Shown piece after piece: positions 29,218 to 37,868 of a stretch of DNA of 64,000 nt. The number at the start of each line of letters is the position of its first letter. The stretch's first letter is position 1. Below the pieces are notes generated by a model, which saw nothing but the letters and a program-made list of their open reading frames with translations, was not told the DNA's origin and did not search any database. A program made the position numbers and the translations under genes. The stretch is from Dyella_A sp050749815 (GTDB taxonomy: Bacteria; Pseudomonadota; Gammaproteobacteria; Xanthomonadales; Rhodanobacteraceae), in the NCBI RefSeq assembly GCF_050749815.1, contig NZ_CP192735.1, positions 992,001-1,056,000 on the forward strand. Reading direction: 5' to 3'.

Positions 29218-31713
29218 ATGGCAAAGAACGCCTCTTCCACTACCGCGACCACCGGAAAGCCGGCGCCGCTCGACGCACTGCCGGTGCTGCCTCTGCGTGA
29301 CGTGGTGGTCTATCCCCACATGGTGATCCCGCTGTTTGTGGGCCGCGACAAATCCATGCGCGCGCTCGAGCGCGCGATGGAGGGCGAGCGCCAGATCCTG
29401 CTGGTTGCCCAGAAGAGTCCGGACATCGACGATCCCGAGATTGCCGACCTGCACCAGGTGGGAACGCTTGCCGGTGTACTGCAGTTGCTGAAGTTGCCCG
29501 ATGGCACCGTGAAGGTGCTGGTCGAAGGCCAGGCGCGCGTGGCGATCGAGAATTACCAGGACGAGGGCGGGATGCTCACCGCCCGCTCGCACGTCATCGA
29601 GCCGGTCTACAGCTCGAAGGAGCGTGAGCTCGACGTGGTGTCGCGCACGCTGACGTCGCTGTTCGAGCAGTTGGTCAAGCAAAGCCGCAAGCTGCCGCCG
29701 GAGGTGCTCGCCACGTTGTCGGGCATCGAGGATCCGTCACGCCTGGCCGACTCGATCGCCGCCCATCTGTCGGTGCGCATGGCCGACAAGCAGAAGGTGC
29801 TGGAGACGGCCGATGTCGGTCAGCGGTTGGAGCTGCTGATCGGTCTGGTCGATGGCGAGATGGATCTGCAGCAGGTGGAGAAGCGCATCCGCGGCCGCGT
29901 GAAGTCGCAGATGGAAAAGAGCCAGCGCGAGTACTACCTCAACGAGCAGATGAAGGCGATCCAGAAGGAGCTGGGCGAGGGCGAGGAAGGCCCCAACGAA
30001 GTTGAGGAACTTCAGCGCAAGATCGACGCGGCCGGTATGCCGAAGGTGGTGCTGGCCAAGGCGCGCCAGGAGTTCAACAAGCTCAAGCAGATGTCGCCGA
30101 TGTCGGCCGAGGCGACAGTGGTGCGCAACTACCTCGACTGGCTGGTCGGTGTGCCGTGGAAGAAGCGCTCGAAGGTGCGCAAGGATCTGCAGCTTGCCCA
30201 GGAAGTGCTCGACGCCGATCACTTCGGCCTGGAGAAGGTCAAGGAGCGCATTCTCGAGTACCTCGCGGTGCAGCAGCGTGTGAATGCGATGAAGGGTCCG
30301 ATCCTTTGCCTGGTCGGCCCGCCCGGCGTGGGCAAGACCTCGCTCGGCCAGTCGATCGCCAAGGCGACCAACCGCAAGTTCGTTCGCATGAGCTTGGGCG
30401 GCGTGCGTGACGAGGCCGAGATTCGGGGCCATCGCCGTACCTATATCGGCTCGATGCCGGGGCGCATCGTGCAGAACCTGAATAAGGTCGGCGCGAAGAA
30501 CCCCCTGTTCGTGCTGGATGAGATCGACAAGATGTCGATGGACTTCCGCGGCGATCCGTCGTCGGCGCTGCTTGAGGTGCTGGACCCCGAACAGAACCAC
30601 GCCTTCAACGATCACTATCTCGAGGTCGACCTGGACCTCTCCGAGGTGATGTGGATCGCTACGGCCAACTCGCTGAACATCCCCGGGCCGCTGCTCGATC
30701 GCATGGAGGTCATCCGCATTCCTGGCTACACCGAGGATGAAAAGCTCGCGATCGCTCAGCGCTACCTGTTGCCCAAGCAGCTCAAGGCCAATGGCCTGAA
30801 GCCGGAGGAGCTGAGCGTGGATGCGGCCGCCGTGCGCGACATCGTCAGGTACTACACGCGCGAATCGGGTGTGCGCAATCTCGAGCGCGAGATCTCCAAG
30901 ATCTGCCGCAAGGTCGTGAAGGAACTGACTCTCGGCGAGGTCAAGGCCGCCAGCGCCAAGGCGAAGGGCGCCAAGGTCAAGGCGAAGAAGAAGGCGTCAG
31001 GTGTCGTCGTGACCGGGGAGAACCTGGAGCACTACCTGGGCGTGCGCCGCTTCGACTTCGGCCGCAAGGAATTGCAGAACGAGATAGGTCTGGTGACGGG
31101 CCTGGCCTGGACGCAGGTCGGCGGTGATCTGCTGAGCATCGAGGCGTCGGTGGTGCCGGGCAAGGGCAAGCTGGTGCACACCGGTCAACTGGGCGACGTG
31201 ATGAAGGAGTCGATCCAGGCGGCGCTGTCGGTGGTGCGCGCACGTGCCGAGGCATTGGGCATCGATCCGGAGTTCTACCAGAAGCTCGACATGCACATTC
31301 ACGTTCCCGAAGGAGCGACTCCGAAGGATGGCCCGAGCGCAGGTATCGCGATGTGCACGGCGCTGGTCTCCGTGCTGACGCGTGTACCGGTTCGCTCCGA
31401 AGTGGCGATGACCGGCGAGATCACCCTGCGCGGTCGTGTGCTGCCGATTGGCGGGCTCAAGGAGAAGCTGCTAGCGGCGCACCGTGGCGGCATCACCACG
31501 GTGATCATCCCCGAGGAAAACAAGAAGGACCTGGCGGACATCCCGGCCAACATCACCGCTTCGCTCGAGATCCATCCGGTGCGCTGGATCGACGAGGTGC
31601 TCGACATCGCGCTGGAGCACCCGCTGCAGCCGACGAGCGCTGCGGGCGGAGAAATCGGCAAGGTGGAGGTGAAGTCGGAAGACCCCGCAGGTAGTCCGTC
31701 ACGAACCCACTGA
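29218..31713 (+). CDS. lon: ATP-dependent protease Lon (La)
   Basis: An 831-residue AAA+ serine protease that degrades damaged and regulatory proteins in the cytoplasm. The LON N-terminal domain begins PVLPLRDVVVYPHM (near residue 22). Walker A is GPPGVGKTSLG near 366. The C-terminal protease domain has the catalytic Ser in PKDGPSAGIAM (near 707) and Lys in GGLKEKLLAAHRGG (near 750). Between the AAA+ and protease domains, at about residues 576-596, lies a Lys/Ala-rich stretch (AKAKGAKVKAKKKASG) that is absent from E. coli Lon and explains part of the greater length. The start at ATG 29218 is chosen from the family start and a GAGAG site. Confidence 0.97.
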   Translation: MAKNASSTTATTGKPAPLDALPVLPLRDVVVYPHMVIPLFVGRDKSMRALERAMEGERQILLVAQKSPDIDDPEIADLHQVGTLAGVLQLLKLPDGTVKVLVEGQARVAIENYQDEGGMLTARSHVIEPVYSSKERELDVVSRTLTSLFEQLVKQSRKLPPEVLATLSGIEDPSRLADSIAAHLSVRMADKQKVLETADVGQRLELLIGLVDGEMDLQQVEKRIRGRVKSQMEKSQREYYLNEQMKAIQKELGEGEEGPNEVEELQRKIDAAGMPKVVLAKARQEFNKLKQMSPMSAEATVVRNYLDWLVGVPWKKRSKVRKDLQLAQEVLDADHFGLEKVKERILEYLAVQQRVNAMKGPILCLVGPPGVGKTSLGQSIAKATNRKFVRMSLGGVRDEAEIRGHRRTYIGSMPGRIVQNLNKVGAKNPLFVLDEIDKMSMDFRGDPSSALLEVLDPEQNHAFNDHYLEVDLDLSEVMWIATANSLNIPGPLLDRMEVIRIPGYTEDEKLAIAQRYLLPKQLKANGLKPEELSVDAAAVRDIVRYYTRESGVRNLEREISKICRKVVKELTLGEVKAASAKAKGAKVKAKKKASGVVVTGENLEHYLGVRRFDFGRKELQNEIGLVTGLAWTQVGGDLLSIEASVVPGKGKLVHTGQLGDVMKESIQAALSVVRARAEALGIDPEFYQKLDMHIHVPEGATPKDGPSAGIAMCTALVSVLTRVPVRSEVAMTGEITLRGRVLPIGGLKEKLLAAHRGGITTVIIPEENKKDLADIPANITASLEIHPVRWIDEVLDIALEHPLQPTSAAGGEIGKVEVKSEDPAGSPSRTH

Positions 31714-31738
31714 GCGCCCACCAAGCTGCTTCATGACG

Positions 31739-31764
31739 AACGCCCGGCACGTCCGGGCGTTTTT
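31739..31764 (+). terminator. intrinsic terminator after lon
   Basis: The nine-base stem AACGCCCGG / CCGGGCGTT (31739-31747, 31753-31761) with a five-base loop runs into TTTTT. Confidence 0.9.
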
Positions 31765-31883
31765 CATTGCTGCAGATGCAACATGCCCGCGATTCCGGCG
31801 CTATTTTCGTCGCCGCTGTCAAGCGCCGGAGGACCTGCCGACGGACACCTCCATATCCCTGGAAAGCCTTGCTGCAACTTGTA

Positions 31884-31913
31884 TTGCGGATTCGCGCGAG
31901 CCACTGGTATAAA
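31884..31913 (+). promoter_or_regulatory. hupB promoter
   Basis: TTGCGG (31884-31889) and TATAAA (31908-31913) have an 18-bp spacer. TGG immediately before the -10 gives an extended TGGTATAAA. The leader to the HU start codon would be about 138 bases. Confidence 0.6.
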
Positions 31914-32057
31914 GGCGTACCGCAATCCCCGCGCCTTCGTTTTTCGCGCAGTGATGCGGGGTAGCGGACGGCGCCTAGCGGAGCCAATCATCCATGTCGG
32001 CGTTGTCTCAGTCCCAACTGACCACGCGGGCCGCAAACCGTTTAAGGGAGTGTCTCA

Positions 32058-32330
32058 ATGAATAAAACTGATCTGATCAATGCGATTGCCGACAAAGCCG
32101 AACTGACCAAGGCTGACGCCGGTCGCGCCCTCGAGGCGTTCTTCGAAACCGTACAGAAGGCCCTCAAGAAGGGTGACGACGTGTCGGTCGTCGGCTTCGG
32201 CACCTTCACCGTCCGCAAGCGCGCTGCTCGCACGGGTCGCAACCCGCGCACCAACGAGACGATCAAGATCAAGGCCTCGAAGGTCCCGGCTTTCAAGGCT
32301 GGCAAGACCCTGAAGGATGCCCTAAACTAA
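32058..32330 (+). CDS. hupB: DNA-binding protein HU (beta type)
   Basis: A 90-residue histone-like nucleoid protein that bends DNA as a dimer. The family signature GFGTFTVRKRAARTGRNPRT lies at about residues 46-65, in the DNA-binding arm, and the N-terminus MNKTDLINAIADKAELTK matches HU-beta. The site AAGGGAG precedes the ATG. Its position after lon and before tRNAs and ppiD is the usual gammaproteobacterial order. The tRNA-Val gene starts only 20 bp after its stop. Confidence 0.97.
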   Translation: MNKTDLINAIADKAELTKADAGRALEAFFETVQKALKKGDDVSVVGFGTFTVRKRAARTGRNPRTNETIKIKASKVPAFKAGKTLKDALN

Positions 32331-32349
32331 GCGGCTCGCTGCTTAGTTT
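32324..32349 (+). other. hairpin joining the hupB stop to tRNA-Val
   Basis: The perfect nine-base stem AAACTAAGC / GCTTAGTTT (32324-32332, 32341-32349) with an eight-base loop contains the hupB stop codon and ends one base before tRNA-Val. It could be a leaky terminator (its T-run is inside the stem) or a processing signal separating mRNA from tRNA. Confidence 0.55.
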
Positions 32350-32350
32350 C

Positions 32351-32425
32351 GGGTGCTTAGCTCAGCGGTAGAGCGTCGCCCTTACAAGGCGAGGGTCGTA
32401 GGTTCGATCCCTACAGCACCCACCA
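32351..32425 (+). tRNA. tRNA-Val(TAC)
   Basis: A 75-base cloverleaf with acceptor GGGTGCT/AGCACCC, anticodon TAC in loop CTTACAA, and an encoded CCA. It has no obvious promoter of its own in the 20 bp after hupB and is probably cut from a hupB transcript. Confidence 0.97.
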
Positions 32426-32434
32426 GAAAAATGC

Positions 32435-32511
32435 GGAGCGGTAGTTCAGTTGGTTAGAATGCTGGCCTGTCACGCCGGAGGTCGCGGGTTCGAGTCCCGT
32501 CCGCTCCGCCA
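32435..32511 (+). tRNA. tRNA-Asp(GTC), copy 1
   Basis: A 77-base cloverleaf with acceptor GGAGCGG/CCGCTCC, anticodon GTC in loop CTGTCAC, and an encoded CCA. It is identical over its full length to the minus-strand copy at 44527-44603. It is nine bases after tRNA-Val. Confidence 0.97.
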
Positions 32512-32597
32512 GAGTTAGCAAGGGCGCCCGCGTGGCGCCCTTGTCATTTGAGCACCGCGCGCTTCGTGCGCCGAACACGATCCTCGGGAACATCTCC

Positions 32598-34502
32598 ATG
32601 CTGCAGGCTCTGCGTAACAAGATGCACGGGTGGCCGTCCATCGTCATTCTGGGCATAGCCGTCTTTGCCATGTCCTTCTTCGGCATCGAGTCGTACTTCA
32701 TGTCACGTAACGACACGTTCGTGGCGAAGGTCGGCAAACAGGAAATCAGCCAACAGCAGTTCACCGAGCGCCTGAATCAGCTGCGCCAGCGCGCCAGCGC
32801 CGAACAGGGCGACAGCTTCGACGGCAGCGTGTTCGAGCAGCCGGCCATGAAGCTGCAGGTGCTCAACCAGCTGATCGACGAGAAGGTCCTGGCCAAGGCC
32901 AACGACGACCTCGGCCTGGTGGTTTCCAATCAGGCGGTGCGCGATTTCATCGCATCGATTCCGGCGTTCCAGCTGGATGGCCAGTTCGACCCCACCACCT
33001 ATCGCACCGTGCTCTCCATGCAGGGCAAGACGCCGGCCATGTTCGAGAGCGAGATCCGTGCTTCGCTCGAGCCGGGGCTGATTCCCGATGCGATCACCGC
33101 CAGCACGATCGTCACGGATGCCGATCTCGACCGTTACATCAACCTGCGCCTGCAGCGCCGCACCGTGCGTTATGCGCAACTGCCGCAGCCCAAGACCGAC
33201 GATGCGCCTGTGACCGACGAGCAGATCGCCAGCTACTACGCGCAGCACAAGGACGAGTTCGTGACGCCGGAGCAGGTGTCGTTGCAGTACCTCGAAGTCA
33301 ACGAGGCGGATCTCAAGCCGGAGGTGCAGCCTTCGGATGAGGAGCTGCGCAAGCGCTACGAGGACGAGAAGCAAAAATTCGTGCAGCCCGAGCAGCGCCT
33401 CGTGTCGCACATCCTGATCAACGTGCCGAAGAACGCGACGCCGGCGCAGCAGAAGGCGGCACTGGCCAAGGCACAGAAGATCGCTTCGGAAGCGAATCCG
33501 GGCGACTTCGCGCAGCTGGCGCAGAAGGATTCGGACGACCTGGGTTCCAAGCGCGCCGGCGGCGATCTGGGTTGGCTGGAGAAGGGCGTGGCCAACGCCG
33601 CGTTCGACGATGCGCTGTTCAAGATGCAAAAGGGCCAGATCTCGCAGCCGGTGTTGTCCGACGAGGGCTATCACGTGATCTGGCTGCGCGACGTCCGCAG
33701 CGGTGCCGCGAAGCCGTTCGAAGAGGTTCGCGATGAGTTGGCCAAGGAAGCGCAGTCGGGCTCGCGCGAGCGCGCATTCAACGAGCTGGCCGGCAAGCTG
33801 ACCGACAAGACCTACCAGAGCCCTGCGTCGCTCGAGCCGGCCGCACAGGAGCTGGGCCTCACCATCAAGTCCACCGAGTTGTTCTCCCGCGCTGGCGGCA
33901 CCGGGATCGCAGCCGACCCGAAGGTCCTGAAGGCTGCCTTCAGCGATGACGTGCTGGCCCAGGGCAACAACTCCAACCTGATCGACCTGGGCACCGGCCA
34001 CGCGGTCGTCATCCGTGTCGACAAGCATCTGCCGGCCGCAGCCAAGCCGCTGGCCGAGGTGAAGGACACGGTTCGTCAGAAGGTGCTGGCAGAGCGTGAG
34101 ACCGCGGCGGCCAAGAAGCAGGCCGACGCGCTGCTCGCACGCCTGGCCAAGGGCGAAAAGTTCGACGCCGTTGCCGCATCGGTGCAGGCCAGCGTGCAGA
34201 CGGCCGACGGTGTTGTCCGCTCGCAGCCCGGGCTGCCGCCCGAGCTCGAGGAGAAGGCCTTCCTGATGCCGCATCCGGCGGCGGACAAGCCGCAGTATGC
34301 GTCGGTGGAGATGGCCGATGGCAGCTACGCGCTGCTGGCGCTGGACAAGGTGGAAGGCGCCGACATGAGCAAGGTGCGGCCCGAGGATCTCAACGTGCTG
34401 CGCGGCCAGATGGTGAAGGCGTACGGCACCGAGGCGGCGTACGAATTCATCGAGCAGGAAAAGGCCGCCAACGAGATCACCATCGCCAAGGACCGCCTCT
34501 GA
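32598..34502 (+). CDS. ppiD: peptidyl-prolyl cis-trans isomerase PpiD (SurA-like chaperone)
   Basis: A 634-residue periplasmic folding factor anchored in the inner membrane next to the Sec translocon. One N-terminal transmembrane helix (about residues 13-30, SIVILGIAVFAMSFFG), a SurA-like N-terminal chaperone region, one parvulin (PPIC) domain near 265-365 (QRLVSHILI ... GDLGWLEKG ... GYHVIWL), and a further degenerate rotamase-like region at the C-terminus follow. The start ATG 32598 (MLQALRNKMHGW) matches the family; the open frame upstream reaches into the tRNA end. It ends in a bidirectional terminator shared with mltD. Confidence 0.94.
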   Translation: MLQALRNKMHGWPSIVILGIAVFAMSFFGIESYFMSRNDTFVAKVGKQEISQQQFTERLNQLRQRASAEQGDSFDGSVFEQPAMKLQVLNQLIDEKVLAKANDDLGLVVSNQAVRDFIASIPAFQLDGQFDPTTYRTVLSMQGKTPAMFESEIRASLEPGLIPDAITASTIVTDADLDRYINLRLQRRTVRYAQLPQPKTDDAPVTDEQIASYYAQHKDEFVTPEQVSLQYLEVNEADLKPEVQPSDEELRKRYEDEKQKFVQPEQRLVSHILINVPKNATPAQQKAALAKAQKIASEANPGDFAQLAQKDSDDLGSKRAGGDLGWLEKGVANAAFDDALFKMQKGQISQPVLSDEGYHVIWLRDVRSGAAKPFEEVRDELAKEAQSGSRERAFNELAGKLTDKTYQSPASLEPAAQELGLTIKSTELFSRAGGTGIAADPKVLKAAFSDDVLAQGNNSNLIDLGTGHAVVIRVDKHLPAAAKPLAEVKDTVRQKVLAERETAAAKKQADALLARLAKGEKFDAVAASVQASVQTADGVVRSQPGLPPELEEKAFLMPHPAADKPQYASVEMADGSYALLALDKVEGADMSKVRPEDLNVLRGQMVKAYGTEAAYEFIEQEKAANEITIAKDRL

Positions 34503-34527
34503 GGGTTGAGGTGGTACTGTGGCCATC

Positions 34528-34557
34528 AAAAAAGCGACCTTCGGGTCGCTTTTTTTT
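34528..34557. terminator. bidirectional terminator between ppiD and mltD
   Basis: The stem GCGACC / GGTCGC (34534-34539, 34544-34549) with a TTCG tetraloop is flanked by six A and eight T, so it works in both directions between the two convergent genes. Confidence 0.93.
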
Positions 34558-34591
34558 GGCGCTACGACCTCGGCTCCCAGGTGGCTGTTGC

Positions 34592-35776
34592 TCAGGGAGC
34601 GGTGAGCTGCAGCACCTGTCCCGGACGGACGCGATCGTCATGCAGACGGTTCCATCGCTTGAGCTGCTTCACCGCGACGCCACGGCGCTTGGCGATGGTC
34701 CAGAGGCTCTCGCCCGGGCGCACGGTATGGGTGGTTTTCACTGTGGTAGGCGCGGGATCGGCGTCCCCCGCGGCTGCCGAAGCACCGATGTGCTGCATCG
34801 CTTCCACGAACTGGTCGACCCGGTCGCCGGGCAGCATCAAGGTGTGCGCGTAGTCCGGATCGATACGGTTGTTGAGGAAGGCGGCGTTGTAGTCGCGAAG
34901 CGCGTCCACGCTCATGCCGGCATGCTGCGCCGCGCTGGACATCGACATCGCCTGCTTGATCGGCACGGCAACCAGATGCTGCTCAGCGGCGAGCGTGGGG
35001 AGCTGGACGTGGAAGCGATCGGGCTGGCGCACCACGCAGGCGATCGCCAGCAGCTTGACCAGGTGTTCGCGCGTCACATTCCGTACTGGCAGTTTCGGCA
35101 CCACCGGTTGCTCAGCGGGCACGCCGTGCCGGGCAACGAGCTTGCGCACCGCGAACTCGCCCGCGTTGTAGGCGTAGTCGGTGAGGCGCCAGTCCTGGAA
35201 CTGGTCCTGGTAGCGGCGAAGCATGCTCATCACCGCTTCGGTGGCGGCGGCCACGTCCATGCGACCGTCGAAGTGCCGGTTCACCCGCAACCCCAGCGAG
35301 CCAGCCGTCGCCGGGACGATCTGCCACATGCCGGCGGGTTGGCGACCGCGCCCCTGCACGGGCAGGTAGCGACTCTCCACCCAGGGCAGCAGCACGAACT
35401 CGCCGGCCACCTGGTGCTTCTCGGCGATCTCCTGGATAAAGCGCAGGCGCGGCAGGGACTGCGCCAGGCGCTGCTCGAAGCGGCGCGGATTGGCGGTGTA
35501 GCGACGTGCCCACGCCTGCACGGCCGGATCGCTGTCGCAGTCGGCCATGGCGAAACTGGCGCGCAGTCGATCCCACGGCTCGCTCGATGACGTGCCCACT
35601 GCCGGCGGTTCTTCGGCCGGGGCCGAGGGGGGCGGAGTGGTCGCCATCGTGCCTGGCTTCGGCGGCGCCGGGTGGGGTGCAGGGGACGGCCGGGGCGAGG
35701 GGGCCGCACACGCGGCCAGCAGGGCCGCCAGCAGCGGCGCCAGAGGTCTCGCCAGGCGGGCGCGGGAGCCGGTCAT
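34592..35776 (-). CDS. mltD: membrane-bound lytic murein transglycosylase D
   Basis: A 394-residue outer-membrane lipoprotein that cleaves peptidoglycan glycan strands. It has a signal peptide with lipobox LLAAC, a Pro-rich linker, and an SLT domain in which the catalytic Glu is in LPWVESRYLP (near 145), followed by GMWQIVPATAGSLGL. A single LysM domain lies at about 347-392 (HTVRPGESLWTIAKRRG). E. coli MltD has two LysM repeats and is longer. The ATG overlaps the gloB stop (ATGA), so the pair is co-translated; mltD-gloB adjacency is also found in E. coli. Confidence 0.94.
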   Translation of the reverse strand: MTGSRARLARPLAPLLAALLAACAAPSPRPSPAPHPAPPKPGTMATTPPPSAPAEEPPAVGTSSSEPWDRLRASFAMADCDSDPAVQAWARRYTANPRRFEQRLAQSLPRLRFIQEIAEKHQVAGEFVLLPWVESRYLPVQGRGRQPAGMWQIVPATAGSLGLRVNRHFDGRMDVAAATEAVMSMLRRYQDQFQDWRLTDYAYNAGEFAVRKLVARHGVPAEQPVVPKLPVRNVTREHLVKLLAIACVVRQPDRFHVQLPTLAAEQHLVAVPIKQAMSMSSAAQHAGMSVDALRDYNAAFLNNRIDPDYAHTLMLPGDRVDQFVEAMQHIGASAAAGDADPAPTTVKTTHTVRPGESLWTIAKRRGVAVKQLKRWNRLHDDRVRPGQVLQLTAP

Positions 35777-36540
35777 CCGCGAAACGCGTCCTTGGCCGCG
35801 CGCAATGTCGCGAATCGGGCCACCCGGTCGTGCGCCGGAGCGCATTGCGCCACGGCCCAGGCCACGAGCGCGGGCTGATCGATACGCAGGAAAGGATTGG
35901 TTGCCCGCTCCACCTCCAGCGGCACAGGCACCGTCGGCAGATCGTGCTCGCGTCGCTGCGCGACCTCGGCGAGCCGGGCAGACAGGCTGGCATTGGCCGT
36001 ATCGACGGTGGCGGCGAAACGGCCATTGGCCGCGGTGTACTCGTGTGCGCAGCAGACCAGGTTGGCGCCGGGGAGGGCGGCCAGGCGGTCGAGGGAGGCG
36101 AGCATCTGTGCCGGCGATCCCTCGAACAGACGTCCGCAGCCGAGGCTGAAAAGCGTGTCACCGCAGAACAAATGACCTTCGCCGGCATAGGCGATATGGC
36201 TGAGCGTATGGCCGGGCACGGCGATCACCTGGAAGCGTGCGGCCGGCGCAGCCAGGCTCACCGTATCGCCATCGCCGACTCGGACATCGCATGTGTCGAT
36301 GCGCGCATCGTCGGGCGCATAAACCACCGCACCATGTCGTTCGCGCAGCGCCACCACGCCGCCGATGTGATCATGATGATGGTGGGTGAGCAGGATGGCC
36401 CGCAGTTGCAGCTGATGCTCGACCAGTGCCCGCTCTACAGGTTCACTCTCGCCGGGGTCCACCACCAGCGCGTTGCCGTCGTCGTCGTACAGCAGCCAGA
36501 TGTAGTTGTCGGCCAGGGCCGGTAGCGCAAGCAGATGCAC
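35773..36540 (-). CDS. gloB: hydroxyacylglutathione hydrolase (glyoxalase II)
   Basis: A 255-residue metallo-beta-lactamase-fold enzyme that hydrolyses S-lactoylglutathione to lactate and glutathione, completing methylglyoxal detoxification. The metal motif is THHHHDHIGG (near residue 54), with further ligands His in VPGHTLSHI (near 109), Asp in FCGDTLFSLGCGR and His in CCAHEYTAAN. The start is the GTG at 36540 (VHLLALPALADNY), with GGAG six bases upstream and the correct family length. Divergent from the methyltransferase gene; the order mltD-gloB-yafS-rnhA-dnaQ equals that of E. coli. Confidence 0.96.
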   Translation of the reverse strand: MHLLALPALADNYIWLLYDDDGNALVVDPGESEPVERALVEHQLQLRAILLTHHHHDHIGGVVALRERHGAVVYAPDDARIDTCDVRVGDGDTVSLAAPAARFQVIAVPGHTLSHIAYAGEGHLFCGDTLFSLGCGRLFEGSPAQMLASLDRLAALPGANLVCCAHEYTAANGRFAATVDTANASLSARLAEVAQRREHDLPTVPVPLEVERATNPFLRIDQPALVAWAVAQCAPAHDRVARFATLRAAKDAFRG

Positions 36541-36717
36541 GTCCGTCTCCGCATGGGGATGCACCGTGGAAGCCTTGGCCCGGTGCACCGGGCCGCCGAC
36601 TATAACCGCGGCTTTCCGGCTGCTCGTTAGTGGGGTGTTAACCCGAACGGGCGCCCAACGCTGCCTGTCGATGCCGCCAGCGGCTACACTTTGCCGGCCC
36701 ACCATCGGATGTACCGC

Positions 36718-37428
36718 ATGTCCGCTGCCCGTTCCGACATCTATGCCAGCGCGCCCCTGCGGCAGCTGCTGGCAGACGAAGCGCGTGACCTGCTGCCGGA
36801 ATTGCAGCGCTGCACCGGCGACCATGGGCTGCTGGTGTCCGCCGCGATGCAGGATCGGCCGCCGGCGCTTCCCCTGCTGTCGTGCTGGACACACCTGAAG
36901 CTCGCTGGCGACCGGTACGTGGGTGATCTGCACGCTCGCGTCGATGAGCCGCTGCCATTCGTCGACGACGCGTTCGAGCTGGTGATCCTGCGTCATGCGC
37001 TGGAGGCGTCGGCGCTTCCGCAGTCCTTGCTGGAGGAGGGGGCTCGCGTCCTCTCACCCGGCGGGCTGCTGGTGTTGAGCGGCGTACATCCGCTCAGCCT
37101 GTGGACGCCGTGGATGGTGTGGCACGGGCGGGGGCAGTCGCTGCGCCTGCATATGCCGCTGCAGGTCGGCGAGTGGCTGCGCCGCCATGCGATGCAGGTG
37201 GAATGCGTGCGGCGTGTCGGCCACGCCGTGCCCGGTGGCGGTGGCACGCCGTGGCTGACCGAGGCGATCGGGGGCGGTTACGTGTTGCTGGCCCGCAAGC
37301 GCCGGCAGGCCGTAACGCCCATCCGGCTGGTGCCGCGCGCGCTGCGCGCGCCGGCCGATGCCGGGCTCGCGCCAGGGGCACGACGCAACACGGCCTGCGC
37401 GGCTGCAATGAACGAGGATCGACGTTGA
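36718..37428 (+). CDS. YafS-like class I SAM-dependent methyltransferase
   Basis: A 236-residue putative methyltransferase of the Methyltransf_11 fold, in the position of E. coli yafS. LPFVDDAFELVILRHALE (near residue 80) is the strand-4 segment of the fold, and GARVLSPGGLLVLSG (near 112) is motif III. The N-terminal Gly-rich SAM motif is not recognisable: the first strand region reads TGDHGLLVSAA. Substrate unknown. TACACT at 36685-36690 may be a -10 element. ATG 36709 in frame is an alternative start. The stop overlaps the rnhA start (TTGA), so these two are coupled. Confidence 0.8.
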   Translation: MSAARSDIYASAPLRQLLADEARDLLPELQRCTGDHGLLVSAAMQDRPPALPLLSCWTHLKLAGDRYVGDLHARVDEPLPFVDDAFELVILRHALEASALPQSLLEEGARVLSPGGLLVLSGVHPLSLWTPWMVWHGRGQSLRLHMPLQVGEWLRRHAMQVECVRRVGHAVPGGGGTPWLTEAIGGGYVLLARKRRQAVTPIRLVPRALRAPADAGLAPGARRNTACAAAMNEDRR

Positions 37429-37868
37429 CCGAAGTGGAAGCTTTTACCGATGGTGCCTGCCTGGGCAATCCCGGGCCGGGCGGCTGGGCCGCGCTGCTGC
37501 GCTCCAAGGGCACCGAGCGCATGCTCGCCGGCGGCGAACGTGATACCACCAATAACCGCATGGAGCTGATGGCCGCGATCGCGGCGCTGGAGGCGCTGAA
37601 GCGGCCGTGCAAGGTCCACCTCACCACCGACTCCCGCTACGTGATGCAGGGCATCGAGGAGTGGGTTCCCAAGTGGCGAGCCAACGGCTGGCGCACGGCG
37701 GACCGCAAGCCCGTGAAAAACCAGGATCTGTGGCAGCGGCTGTCCGAGGCGAGCGCTCCACATGCCGTGCGCTGGCAGTGGGTGCGCGGCCACAACGGCC
37801 ATGTCGAGAACGAGCGGGTCGACGTGGCCGCCCGTGAACAGGCCGAACAATTTCGGGGCAAGCCATGA
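37425..37868 (+). CDS. rnhA: ribonuclease HI
   Basis: A 147-residue nuclease that removes RNA from RNA-DNA hybrids. The catalytic tetrad is intact: Asp in FTDGACLGNPGPGGW (near residue 8), Glu in NNRMELMAAI (near 46), Asp in TTDSRYVMQG (near 68), and Asp in ERVDVAA (near 132). The start is TTG 37425, preceded by GAGG and overlapping the methyltransferase stop; the family N-terminus supports it. Its stop overlaps dnaQ by four bases. Confidence 0.96.
   Translation: MTEVEAFTDGACLGNPGPGGWAALLRSKGTERMLAGGERDTTNNRMELMAAIAALEALKRPCKVHLTTDSRYVMQGIEEWVPKWRANGWRTADRKPVKNQDLWQRLSEASAPHAVRWQWVRGHNGHVENERVDVAAREQAEQFRGKP

Larger units (their letters stand above)
31714..32057. other. 344-bp intergenic region between lon and hupB
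   Basis: It contains the lon terminator (31739-31764) and a promoter for hupB (31884-31913). The open frames in it have no family resemblance and atypical composition, and I reject them as genes. The stretch from 31914 to 32057 would be an unusually long (about 135 bases) 5' leader for hupB. Confidence 0.6.

Noticed and set aside
31783..32061. Possible small gene in the lon-hupB gap
   Set aside because: No family features, no ribosome site, and it overlaps the hupB promoter and start; treated as leader sequence.
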